Positions 1 through 9,089 of a DNA stretch of 33,430 nucleotides are shown in pieces (position 1 is the first letter of the stretch; the number at the start of each line of letters is the position of its first letter). A program made the translations under genes and the position numbers. The DNA is taken from contig JALHNS010000027.1 in assembly GCA_022843445.1 (NCBI GenBank), positions 1-33,430 of the forward strand. Reading direction: 5' to 3'. Below the pieces are notes generated by a model. That model made no database searches, had not been told where the DNA came from, and worked only from the letters and a program-made list of their open reading frames with translations. The DNA is from Gemmata sp. GTDB lineage: Bacteria > Planctomycetota > Planctomycetia > Gemmatales > Gemmataceae.

Positions 1-59
1 CGTGAGCCGGTGGGTGGGAGCGAGAGAAACAACCCGCCGGCTCACGCCGGCGGTTCGAC
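1..59. repeat. Intergenic palindromic repeat, family A (left arm cut by window edge)
   Basis: The right arm, 32-59, is identical to the right arm of the palindrome at 28509-28536. The left arm, 1-15, matches the inner half of that copy's left arm (core CGTGAGCCGGTGGGT), and the rest lies outside the window. The loop differs between the copies, so only the stem is conserved. It begins 8 bases after the stop of the SWIM gene (68) and could act as its transcription terminator, although there is no U-tract. Two copies in 33 kb suggest a dispersed genomic family. Confidence 0.85.
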
Positions 60-67
60 CGCTGCGG

Positions 68-1936
68 TTATTCCGCGACGGCGTCCAAATAACCCTTCGC
101 GTCGAGGTCCGCGAGCTTCGCGAAGTACGCGAGCCGCGCGTCGGTCTCGGTGTTGAACTTCAGCGTTTGCAGCCGCATCGTCTGCCCGCTCAGGCCCCAC
201 CGGTACTTCACGCGGTCGCGCTCGAGCGAAATTTGCACGACGTGCTCGGTCGCGCCGACCCGCTTGGCGAACGCGCGCGTCTCGAACTTCACCGCGTCGC
301 CGCTCGTGGCCTTCTTCGCTTCCTTTTCGGCGAACGCGAGCCGCAGCGCGATGAGGTGAACGCACGGCCCGGCTTTGATGCCGTGCTTGCGGAACGCGGC
401 GCAGGTGCACGTGACCTTCCGCACTTGGCCCTCGTCGGCGAGCACCATTTGCGGGCGGTAGTCGCGCTTGTCTTCGGTCACGCTCACGGTGCCGGTGAGT
501 TCGAGGCCCACGCCCGCGATGCGGTTCTCGCCGGTGATGCGCACCGCCTTGCCGCGCGCGATCAGGTCGTGCGCCTGCTTCTCGCGCTCGTTGCGATATT
601 GCAGCTTTTCGAGGTCGAGCGGTTGCCCGGTCAGCGGTCGGTAGCGGTACACGCCGCCCGCGATGTCGAACATTAGCTCGCCGTTCTGACACCCCGTTTG
701 AAGCGCTTCGACGAGCGCCGCCCCCTTCACGCCGGTTTCGCGCGCCAGCTCCTTCGTGTCGGCCTTCGCCGCGCCCGCGAGGTAGCCGACCACCTTCTTC
801 GTTTGCTCGCCGTCTTGCGTCTTGCGCGGCAGGAGCAAGTCGAAGCCGAGCGCGCTCGACCAGTTCGCGGAGGTGAACCCGGTGAGGCCGAGGGTGAGCG
901 TGAACTCGCCGCACCGGAACACCCAGAAACTGGGCAACCCGCTACCGAGCAGGTACACATCGACACTTTGGACGAACGGCAGGATGCGCTTCACGGTCAT
1001 CAGCCGGCGGCGGCCCCACACGCGAATGAGGCGCGCGGCCTTCCCGCGGAACATGTCGCCGGTCGTCTCGAACACCGTTTCCCACGGCTCCGCGACGATC
1101 CGCGGTTGCTGCGCCGGCACCAGTTCGAACCGCAGCCCGCGCTTCTTGCCCTTGTGGTCGCCGTTCATCCGCAGGTGCCGCAGCACGTTGTACAGGTCCA
1201 TCGGCGCGAGCTGAACGTGATCGAACGGCAGCGTCGCGGCCGACTGCACTTGCAGGAACCCGCGGAGCCACGAGTCCGGCACCTGAATCTTTTTCTCCAA
1301 CACGCCCTTACGCGAATCGGCGTTCGGGGCCGCGCCGTCGTGCCCGATGGCGAACCGCGTGGCCCGGTAGCCGCGCACCTGCTGCACGCTCGAGTACAGC
1401 GCGTCGCTGAAATCGATGTTCGTGGTGCCGGGCGCGATCTCGCCCACCTCCGCGAACGCCTCGCGCGAAAACGACAGGCACGCGTAAGTGCTCTCGTCTT
1501 TGCCGAACGTCTCGAACGCGATTTGGTCCGCGTGCACGGTCACGAGCGGGTCGAGGATGCCGAGCGCGTTCGGATCGTTGCGCAGCATCCAATCGAAGTA
1601 CGCCTGCTGCGCGTGCCACACGCCGAGCGGGGCCGCGTCGCGCTTCAGCCGCAGGTACGCGATGTACTGCGTGCGGTCCTTCGGCGCGTAGCGGAAGTCG
1701 CTACCGATGACCCCGTAGAGCGCGGAAAGCGCTTCGCGGAACCGCAGCGGGTTCTTGAGCGCGCCGGCGAACCGTACCGCGGGGCGGTCGAGGTTCCCGA
1801 ACAACTCCAGCGTAGCCGCGTCCGCTTCGGTGGCGAGCTTGCTCGCGCCCGCATACGACAGGTGCGCGCCGCTCGCGGGCGGCGGGGGCGGTGCCCCGTC
1901 GCTCAGCGGTTCGTCGATCAGTTCGGTGAGCGCCAT
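68..1936 (-). CDS. SWIM zinc finger domain protein (YehQ-like)
   Basis: A 622-aa protein from the ATG at 1936; an in-frame TTG four codons upstream (1948) is a less likely start. The SWIM finger is visible at about residues 510-527 as C-T-C-x12-C-x-H (C510, C512, C525, H527), the CxC...CxH zinc ligand pattern. SWIM domains in general bind DNA or proteins. The preceding ~500 residues lack signal or membrane segments and resemble the long N-terminal part of SWIM proteins such as E. coli YehQ. In that family the SWIM gene often sits with MoxR AAA+ and VWA genes, which are not visible here but could lie beyond the left edge. It is the last gene of the minus-strand ligase/WGR/BRCT/WD40 cluster, separated from the preceding gene by 178 bp holding a palindrome. 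Function inferred only: a nucleic-acid or protein binding subunit. Confidence 0.85.
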   Translation of the reverse strand: MALTELIDEPLSDGAPPPPPASGAHLSYAGASKLATEADAATLELFGNLDRPAVRFAGALKNPLRFREALSALYGVIGSDFRYAPKDRTQYIAYLRLKRDAAPLGVWHAQQAYFDWMLRNDPNALGILDPLVTVHADQIAFETFGKDESTYACLSFSREAFAEVGEIAPGTTNIDFSDALYSSVQQVRGYRATRFAIGHDGAAPNADSRKGVLEKKIQVPDSWLRGFLQVQSAATLPFDHVQLAPMDLYNVLRHLRMNGDHKGKKRGLRFELVPAQQPRIVAEPWETVFETTGDMFRGKAARLIRVWGRRRLMTVKRILPFVQSVDVYLLGSGLPSFWVFRCGEFTLTLGLTGFTSANWSSALGFDLLLPRKTQDGEQTKKVVGYLAGAAKADTKELARETGVKGAALVEALQTGCQNGELMFDIAGGVYRYRPLTGQPLDLEKLQYRNEREKQAHDLIARGKAVRITGENRIAGVGLELTGTVSVTEDKRDYRPQMVLADEGQVRKVTCTCAAFRKHGIKAGPCVHLIALRLAFAEKEAKKATSGDAVKFETRAFAKRVGATEHVVQISLERDRVKYRWGLSGQTMRLQTLKFNTETDARLAYFAKLADLDAKGYLDAVAE

Positions 1937-1973
1937 CGGTGGTTCCAAGCTGTTCGGTTGTCCGTGTCGGCCG

Positions 1974-2089
1974 CACAGGGCTTCCGCCCTGTGCTAAGTC
2001 AGCCGGCCCCTCCGGGGCGGAAGACAACTCTGTGCCTTGCGCCCTGCGAAGCAGGGTCGCCGTACATAGCACAGGGCGGAAGCCCTGTG
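1974..2089. repeat. Inverted repeat of two self-complementary 23-bp hairpins
   Basis: Two perfectly complementary 23-base arms lie at 1974-1996 and 2067-2089. Each arm is itself a hairpin (CACAGGGC-TTCC-GCCCTGTG). Between them are two further small palindromes, CCCCTCCGGGG near 2010 and CCCTGCGAAGCAGGG near 2042. The element fills the 178-bp gap between the WD40-HEAT gene and the SWIM gene, so it may end, attenuate or process the transcript there. It also resembles the short dispersed intergenic palindromes common in large planctomycete genomes. Confidence 0.85.
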
Positions 2090-2114
2090 CGCGCTTCGCG
2101 GTGCGCGAACCGCG

Positions 2115-5100
2115 TTACTCCTCGTCGCCTTCGTCTTCTTCCACCGCCCCGCCCTTCACCGCCGGTTTCGCTTTCGCGGCCTTTGGTAGAGTGGCGAGCG
2201 TGTTCGCGGCGCCGCGCTTGCGGGCGCGCTTCGAGCGCCGCAGCGCGCGCCACGCGGCCTTCTTCAACTCTTTGTCATCGTCCTTCGACGTACCGATTTC
2301 GATCAACACCGCTTCGGCGGCTTCGGTCGCCATCACGCCCAAGCCTTCGACCGCACCGAAGCGGGCAGCTTCCGCGGCTTTCTTGTCGCGCGCGACACCG
2401 GCGAGTGTCTTCACGTCTTTCTCGGCGACGAACACCGGCAGCGCGACCGGCTGATAGTGGACGTTCGCCGCGGCGCTCGCCACGTCGGTTGCCGACACCG
2501 CGCCCGCAACCACGAGCCGGTTGAACCCGGGGCGGTCCGACAGCGCGCTGTCGATCAACTTCGCGGCGCGCTTTGCGTCGAACCGCGCGAGCAGTTCGGT
2601 TGCGAGCACGCGCACGTCCGCGTCCGGGCCGCGGGCGAGCGTGTCGAGCGTATCCAGAACCGCGGGGGTGAGTTTCCCGAGCGCGAGGCACCGCACCGCT
2701 TCGAGCCGGATGCCGCGCGCGAGCGGGTCGTCCGGCCGCGCCTTCGCCACGCCCGCGAGCGCTTCCGCCGGCACGCCCGCGCGCCCCGCGGTGAACAGCA
2801 GGCTCTCCACCACTTCGCCGGCCTTCAGCAGCGCTTGGTCCGGCGAGACGGTGCGCGTATTGGAACCGCCGCCGTAATCGTCGTCATCGTCGTCGTAGTA
2901 ATCGTCGTCGTCTTCCGGTTCGGTCGGGAGCGAAGTCACCTTCGCGCGGCGCTGCTGCCACACGTCCCACCACTTGTTGAGCGCGTCGCCCACGGCGCGC
3001 TTCGCGGCGGCGTCCGGGTCCGGTACGCGCCCGATCAGGCGCGTGGCGAGCCTCACGGTGCCCTCGTCGGCGTGCGAAAGCGACGCGACCGCTTCCTTCA
3101 CCGGCAGTTCGGGGCGCGTGAGGAGCGCCGCTTCGAGCCGGTTCTGAATCGTGGGCTTGCACACCGGGAACACGTCCATGACGCGGAGCGCGTCGCCGCG
3201 CTTCAGAATCGGGTCGAGTTCCGTGGTCCCGTCGTCGTTCTGACCGATCAAGTTGGGCGCGTTCGGGTTCTGGATCAGCGCGAAGTTTGGTTCGAGCGAG
3301 TCCGCGCCCCACAACTTCCGCGCGCTCCCGTAGGCCGCGCTCGCGATCTCCGTGTCGCCGTGCGTGCGAACGGTTTTCATCAACAGGTCGCGCGTCGCCG
3401 GGTCGTCGTTGTGCGCGAGTTGTTGAAGGGCCGTCGCGCGGAGCCGGTTCAGATACCAGCCGTAGCCCTTCATCCCCACTTTCGCGCGAACGATGTCCCA
3501 GCCGGCGGGCGTGTCGAACCAGCGCAGGCCGATGAGCGCGCGCTGTGCGACGTTGCTCTGCCCCTTCGCGTGCTTCTCCAATTGTTTGAACACCGCGTCG
3601 GCCTGCGGCGACTTCTTCAAGTGGCCGATGGCTTCGGTCGCGGCCTCTTGCAGCGGGCTGGCGTCGTCCGCGGCGAGCGCGAGCAGTTTGTCCACCGCGC
3701 GCGGGTCGCCGAGTTCGCCGAGCGCTTCCACCGCTCGCACGCGGTGGCTCATGTCTTCGAGGTACTCGATGCCACTGAGCAGCACCTGCATGCCTTCGGC
3801 GCGCCGGCCGCGCGCGAGCGCTTCGGCGGCGAGGAACTGCGTGACCGGGTTCTTGTGTTTCAGTGCCTTCAGCAGCGGCTCGGCCGGCGCGCCGCGCTTG
3901 CGGAACCGGAACCCGTAGGCTTCGATGCTGCTGTCGCGCAGTTCCGCGTTCGGGCTGGTGCAGAGCGTGACGAACGGCGCGTGCGCTTCCGCGCCCAGCG
4001 CCCACCGCAGCGCCGCGAGCAACGGGCTGAGCACGAAATCGGTGTCGCCGTCGGCGAACGCGCGCTCCGCGAGCCGCACCAGAATACCGTCGTGCCGCGG
4101 GTGCTGGTCCTTCATCCACTTCGCGCGGTTCTGCGGCTGTTCGTCGTCTTCGTCGCCAATGTACTGCTCGTGCCCGCTGATCACGAGGAGCGCTTGCTTG
4201 ATGCCGCCCGTCCAATCCGGGTTCTTGCCCCAGAGCGCGAACAGCCGGTCGGCTGCGCCCGCGGCGCGCAACCGCGACGTGCCCCCAATGAGCACTTCCC
4301 AGTTCGCGGTGCCGCCCGGGTCGTTCTCCACGCGGTCGAGGAACACGTCCGCGGCGCGCGCGTCGCCGAGTTCGACGAGAGCGTCCACGAGCCGGGGTTG
4401 GTCGCGCGGGTTCGCGGCCTCGCGCAGGAACTTGGCGAGCGCGTCGAACGCGGCGGCGTCCTTCTTTCCGGCCAGCTCGAACGCGGCCTTCTCGCGCACC
4501 TTGCGGTACCGCGATTCGACCGCGCGGCGCAGTGCCTTCTTGGCGTCGTCGCTGTTTTCGTACTCGGCCGCGAGCCACTGCACCGCCGTGAGGCGCATCG
4601 GTTCGTAAACGGAATCGAGAGCCTTCTTTGCGGTATCGATGGCGTTGCGGCGCGCGCGGAGCAGCTTCGCGGCTTCGATGGCCAGATCGTCCGAGCGCGC
4701 GAGCATCACCCGCTCGAGCACGGCTTCGCCCTTCTTGGCCGAAGTGCCGTCGGTGAGCAGTTCCAGTCCCTTCACGCCGAGGTCGGTGTACCCGGCTTCG
4801 AGCGCTTCCGCGCCGAGGGCGGCTTTGTCCATGCCGAGAGCGAGTAGGTGCTCGAACGCTTGCGTGCGCACCGGCTGGTTCGGGTCGCCCATCGCCTGTG
4901 CGAGCACCGGCTGCGCGGCTCGCGCGTAGGTAGCATCCTGTGAAGCAATCGCGTGAATGCGCGAGAGGGCCGTTTGCCGGACGCGCGCGATGGCTTGGCC
5001 GCCGCTCGCGCCCTGTTCGCGCACGAGGCCCACGTAGCCGCCGAACGCGAGTTCGCGCAGTTGCTCTGGGGTGAGTTTCGACTTCGCCGGTGCGCCCGCG

Positions 5101-8100
5101 GCTTTGGCCGCGTCCGCCGCGGCGCGAATCTCGTTGGCGAACCGCGCGGCGTGAACCGCCCAGTTCGCGTTCCACTCGGCCTGCTCCTTGTTGTCGAAAT
5201 ACTTGAGCAGCAGCGCGGTCTTCGCCTTCAGTTGCGGCGACGCGAACCGCAGTAGGTGCGCGAGATCGTCTACCACCTCGGCGGACACTTTCCACGGCGT
5301 GTCTTCGCCGCGGTTGTTCACTTCCTTGATGACGAACTCGCGGAACGCGGCGTGATCGGCGAACACTTCGAGCGCCCGCGCCCCGGTGAGGCGGAACCGC
5401 GCGCCCTTCGACGCGACGCACTCGATGCACTTCTCCGGCAGGCCGTCCGCGTCCTTCAGTTCGAGAAGGAGCGTGGCGAGCAGCGCGCGATCGCGCAACT
5501 TCTCGTCCGGGCTGTCGAGGAACACGGTGGCCGCGACGCCCGCCGCCGGCCCGAGCGCGACCATTGCTGCGAACTGCTCCGTCTGCGACAGCACGCCGCC
5601 CGCGGTGTCCGAGCGCACGAGCGGGGCGACGGTCGCGTCGCCGAGGTAGGCGAGGCCGAGCGCGCCGCGGAACTTCACCTGCGCGTCGGAGTTCTGGAGC
5701 GCCGTTCGCAGCGCGGCGCTCGTGTCCGGTTTCGCCACCCACACCAGCGCCTTAGCCGCCGCGCCGCGCAACTTCGTGTGTGTGGAATCGAGCAGCGGGA
5801 GCAGTGTGTTCAGCGCCCGCGAATCGCCGAGTTCGCCGAGTCCGTCGAGCGCCAACTCGGTCACGTCCTGCCAATCGCTGACGCGCTCGCGCTGCTGCGG
5901 TTCGGGCGCGGTCGCCAGTTCCAGCAGCACGGGGTAGCTCGCGGCGTCGCCGTGGCGCGCGAGCGCCGCCGCCGCCCGCACGCGGATGTCCGGGCGCTCG
6001 CTGCGGAGCGCCTCGGTGAGCGCGTCCTTCGCGTCGTCGTCCACGAGGGCGCGCACGGCGAGCAGGCGCACGTCGCGGTCGGCGTCCGCGAGCGCGCGGA
6101 GCAGCACCTTCTGCGCGGCCTTCGAGTGCTTCTTAATCAGCGCTTCGACCGCGAGTTTCCGCGCGTCGGCGTACTTCGAGAGCAAGCACGTTTCGAGAAC
6201 CGCGATGTCCTTGTTCTTCTTCGTGGCGAACTCGAACGCCTCGCGGCGCAGCCCGGAGTCGGCGTCGTTGAAGAACTCGTACAGCAGCGGGGCCGACCAC
6301 TCTTCTTTTTCTTGCGCGGTCACTTCGGTGAGCGCTTCGCGGCGCACGTCCGGGTGAATCGATTGCAGCGTGAAGCGCAACGTGTCCGGCCCGCCGCCGG
6401 CGATCTTCAGGTTCAGCGATGCCTTGAACGCTTCGCGGCGGACACCGGGCGCGCCGTCGTTCAGCGCGCGCACGAGCAAGTCCCACCCCGGTTCGCCGGG
6501 CGCAGCGGGCTTCTTCTTTTTGACCGTTTGGACCAACGTTTCGAGACCGCGGCGGCGCACGTCTTCGTCCGCGGCGGTTAGGCCCGACTCTGCGACCGAG
6601 AGCGGCGTCTTGTCGAAAATCTTCACGAGCGCGGTGTACGCGGCGTCGCGCACCGACGCTTCTTTGTCGAACAGCAGCGATTTGAGGCGGTTCACGGCGC
6701 GCTCGTCGTCGAGCGCGGCGAGCGCGCGGCACACTTCCACGCGGGCCGCGCCGTCGTCTTCGCGGCTGAGTTGTAGCAGCAGGCCGAGCGCCCGCGGGTC
6801 ACCGAGCACGGCCAAGCCGCGCGCCCCGCGCAAGCAGGTGTCGAGCGCGCGGCTCGCGGTGGCCTGTAGGAGCGTGTCGTAGTCGGCGGGCGTGAGTTTC
6901 TCTTTCGCGCCGTCCGCCACCGGCGGCGCGGGCTTGTCGGCCTTCTCCGCTTTCTCCAACTCGTTGAGTTGGCGGTTCAGTTCCGTATCGAGCGCGCGCA
7001 GCACCGCCGCGAGGTCCGGTTTCGACACGACCGAGAGCAGGAACGCGACCTTGCGCACGCCCGCGTCGCTGTCTTCGAGCCGCCGCCGGATCGCGCTTTG
7101 CACCGCGGCGTCTTCGAGCAACTTGCGCGCGTAAGCGCGCGTCAGGGCGTCGGCCCGCGTGTCGCCGTACTTCGAGCCGAGCGCGGTGAGCAGCGCGGTC
7201 GCGTCCTTCGAGTCGTACACCGTTTCGAGCGAATCGAGCGCGAGCTTGCGCACGCCGAACGTCGGGGCGTCGAGCGTATCGACCAACCGCGTCAGCGCCT
7301 GATCGTCGGTCTTCGCCAGCGGTTCGAGCGCCTTAATCGCCTGCGCGCTCACGTCCGGTTGCCCGGTCTTCAGCGCGAGATCGATGACATTCAGGTCCGG
7401 CTTCAGCGGCTTGTAAAGGCCGGCGAACGCGAGGACGCGCACCTTGCCGTCGTTGTGGCCGATCGCCTTTTCGAGAATCTTGGCGACGCGCGGGCTGTCG
7501 CTTTCGGTGAGCAACTTCGCGATCACCAGCCGCAGCGGTTGGTCCTGTTCGCGGAACAGGTGCTCGCCGAGCAGTTCGATACTCGCGGCGTCCTTCCACT
7601 GCGCGAGCGTGCGGTACGCCTTCTCGCGGCGCTTCGGGTCGTACTTCTGATCGAGTTCGTTGCGCACCCAGTCCGCGGCACCGGCGACCTTCGCGTGAAC
7701 CGGGTCGTCGGCGAACTTGCCGTCGGCTTCGAGCTTGAGCAACCGAATCGTGTTGTCGTCGCACGCGACCGCGACGTGGGGCGCGTTGTACACGTTCACC
7801 ACCGCGACGCCGACCACGCGCCCCACAGTGTCCTTCAGCGTGCTCGGTTTCACGCCGCCGACGCGGGGCCAGTTCTTCACCGTCGCGTCGCGCGAACCGC
7901 TCACGAACCGGTCGCCCGGCACGAACGCGAGCGCGGTGAGCACGTCTTCGTGGTTGTTCCCGCGGCCCTTGTCTTCCGGCTCCAGCGAACCGCGGGCGAA
8001 GGTGCTGAGGAACTTGTTGTCCGCACCGGCGGAGAAGAAGCGCAGTTCTTCCGGCTCGAACGCGAGGCACGTCACCGCGCCGTCGTGGAGTTTGCCGCTC

Positions 8101-9089
8101 TCGGCAGGCTCGAAGTCGTCTTTGCCTTCGCACTCGAACACGCAGACGGTGCCCTTCGCGGTGCCGACCGCGAGCCAGTTCTTGCTCTTGTCGGCACTCA
8201 GGCAGGTGCCATCGTCGGTGAGTTCGAGCGTTTGCAGCGTCGCGCCGTCTTTCAGCGAAACGACCGCGACGCGCTTCCCGTTCAGCACCGCGAGGCGCTT
8301 GTTGCTGAGCACGCACAGCGCCGCGATGGTGCCCTCGAACGGCCCCGCGAGCGGTTCCGGTGCCTTCTTCCCGCCGCGGTACGCCTTCTTATCGGTGCCC
8401 GCGACGTACACCGCGGTGCCGTCCACCGCGAGCGCGACGCCGCCGCACGGCAGTTCGTCGTGCGAAACGCTGAGCTTGTCCGGGTCGAGCCAGTAGAGCG
8501 CGGTGGGCGCGCCTTCGGGGTGAACCGTGACGAACGCGAGCGAATCGCCGACGCCCGCGATGGCGCGAATGTCGCCGCGGTAGGTCTGGAACTTGCCCGG
8601 CCCGCTCTCGCCGAGTTGCTTGCGCGCCACCGGCGCGGCGTCCTCTTCTTCCTCGTCGCTCTCTTCGTCGCTCGTTTCGTCCTCGACTCCTTCCTCGTCG
8701 TCGCTTTCGTTCGTCTCTTCGTCATCCTCCTCATCGCCTTCGTCGCCTTCCTCGTTTTCCTCGCCGTCTTCGGCCTCATTCTGTGCGAGTGTGGCTCCGG
8801 AGTCGCCGGCCAGCCCGAGCGCGGCTTCCATCTCCGCGACCACTTGTTGCACCATGAGCAGCGAGTTGGCAAAACCACCCGGCAGCGGTTGTACCTCCGC
8901 GCCTTCGACTGGATTCGCAATCTCATCCAGTGCGTCGCCCAACTCCCCGTCAGGGTCGATTTCGGACGCGAGCTCGAAACACCGCATGTACAAGTCGTCG
9001 GTCGCGTCTTGGTCTTCGTTCGCGTAGAAGAGCGAAGCGAGCAGCGGCAGCAGTGCACGGAATCGTGCGATCAGTTCGTCGGTGTTCAC
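2115..9089 (-). CDS. Giant WD40 plus HEAT-repeat protein with acidic tracts
   Basis: A 2324-aa protein. The GTG at 9089 is chosen because it overlaps the upstream stop as GTGA, with AGAAGGG about 8-10 bases upstream. A reading extended to 9152 would run deep into the preceding gene. Order: a helical N-terminus (1-95); a strongly acidic low-complexity stretch (about 105-152); a WD40-like beta-propeller (about 170-480, for example HEDVLTALAFVPGDRFVSG followed by SRDATVKNW); then HEAT/armadillo-type helical repeats from about 505 almost to the end. Recurrent phrases such as 'ALGELGDPRAVDKLLALA' and 'VRRLAVEAL'-like helices are visible. The repeats are broken near residue 2000 by a second acidic Asp/Tyr run, and the tail is a basic then acidic segment. 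No signal peptide or catalytic motif was seen. It is probably a cytoplasmic scaffold binding partners along the solenoid and propeller; the partner is unknown. It is probably translated in concert with the BRCT protein. Confidence 0.85.
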   Translation of the reverse strand: MNTDELIARFRALLPLLASLFYANEDQDATDDLYMRCFELASEIDPDGELGDALDEIANPVEGAEVQPLPGGFANSLLMVQQVVAEMEAALGLAGDSGATLAQNEAEDGEENEEGDEGDEEDDEETNESDDEEGVEDETSDEESDEEEEDAAPVARKQLGESGPGKFQTYRGDIRAIAGVGDSLAFVTVHPEGAPTALYWLDPDKLSVSHDELPCGGVALAVDGTAVYVAGTDKKAYRGGKKAPEPLAGPFEGTIAALCVLSNKRLAVLNGKRVAVVSLKDGATLQTLELTDDGTCLSADKSKNWLAVGTAKGTVCVFECEGKDDFEPAESGKLHDGAVTCLAFEPEELRFFSAGADNKFLSTFARGSLEPEDKGRGNNHEDVLTALAFVPGDRFVSGSRDATVKNWPRVGGVKPSTLKDTVGRVVGVAVVNVYNAPHVAVACDDNTIRLLKLEADGKFADDPVHAKVAGAADWVRNELDQKYDPKRREKAYRTLAQWKDAASIELLGEHLFREQDQPLRLVIAKLLTESDSPRVAKILEKAIGHNDGKVRVLAFAGLYKPLKPDLNVIDLALKTGQPDVSAQAIKALEPLAKTDDQALTRLVDTLDAPTFGVRKLALDSLETVYDSKDATALLTALGSKYGDTRADALTRAYARKLLEDAAVQSAIRRRLEDSDAGVRKVAFLLSVVSKPDLAAVLRALDTELNRQLNELEKAEKADKPAPPVADGAKEKLTPADYDTLLQATASRALDTCLRGARGLAVLGDPRALGLLLQLSREDDGAARVEVCRALAALDDERAVNRLKSLLFDKEASVRDAAYTALVKIFDKTPLSVAESGLTAADEDVRRRGLETLVQTVKKKKPAAPGEPGWDLLVRALNDGAPGVRREAFKASLNLKIAGGGPDTLRFTLQSIHPDVRREALTEVTAQEKEEWSAPLLYEFFNDADSGLRREAFEFATKKNKDIAVLETCLLSKYADARKLAVEALIKKHSKAAQKVLLRALADADRDVRLLAVRALVDDDAKDALTEALRSERPDIRVRAAAALARHGDAASYPVLLELATAPEPQQRERVSDWQDVTELALDGLGELGDSRALNTLLPLLDSTHTKLRGAAAKALVWVAKPDTSAALRTALQNSDAQVKFRGALGLAYLGDATVAPLVRSDTAGGVLSQTEQFAAMVALGPAAGVAATVFLDSPDEKLRDRALLATLLLELKDADGLPEKCIECVASKGARFRLTGARALEVFADHAAFREFVIKEVNNRGEDTPWKVSAEVVDDLAHLLRFASPQLKAKTALLLKYFDNKEQAEWNANWAVHAARFANEIRAAADAAKAAGAPAKSKLTPEQLRELAFGGYVGLVREQGASGGQAIARVRQTALSRIHAIASQDATYARAAQPVLAQAMGDPNQPVRTQAFEHLLALGMDKAALGAEALEAGYTDLGVKGLELLTDGTSAKKGEAVLERVMLARSDDLAIEAAKLLRARRNAIDTAKKALDSVYEPMRLTAVQWLAAEYENSDDAKKALRRAVESRYRKVREKAAFELAGKKDAAAFDALAKFLREAANPRDQPRLVDALVELGDARAADVFLDRVENDPGGTANWEVLIGGTSRLRAAGAADRLFALWGKNPDWTGGIKQALLVISGHEQYIGDEDDEQPQNRAKWMKDQHPRHDGILVRLAERAFADGDTDFVLSPLLAALRWALGAEAHAPFVTLCTSPNAELRDSSIEAYGFRFRKRGAPAEPLLKALKHKNPVTQFLAAEALARGRRAEGMQVLLSGIEYLEDMSHRVRAVEALGELGDPRAVDKLLALAADDASPLQEAATEAIGHLKKSPQADAVFKQLEKHAKGQSNVAQRALIGLRWFDTPAGWDIVRAKVGMKGYGWYLNRLRATALQQLAHNDDPATRDLLMKTVRTHGDTEIASAAYGSARKLWGADSLEPNFALIQNPNAPNLIGQNDDGTTELDPILKRGDALRVMDVFPVCKPTIQNRLEAALLTRPELPVKEAVASLSHADEGTVRLATRLIGRVPDPDAAAKRAVGDALNKWWDVWQQRRAKVTSLPTEPEDDDDYYDDDDDDYGGGSNTRTVSPDQALLKAGEVVESLLFTAGRAGVPAEALAGVAKARPDDPLARGIRLEAVRCLALGKLTPAVLDTLDTLARGPDADVRVLATELLARFDAKRAAKLIDSALSDRPGFNRLVVAGAVSATDVASAAANVHYQPVALPVFVAEKDVKTLAGVARDKKAAEAARFGAVEGLGVMATEAAEAVLIEIGTSKDDDKELKKAAWRALRRSKRARKRGAANTLATLPKAAKAKPAVKGGAVEEDEGDEE

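Noticed and set aside
2457-4847. Long open frame on the plus strand opposite the WD40-HEAT gene
   Set aside because: Arg/His/Val-rich antisense shadow of GC-rich coding DNA; no domains. The opposite strand carries clear HEAT repeats.
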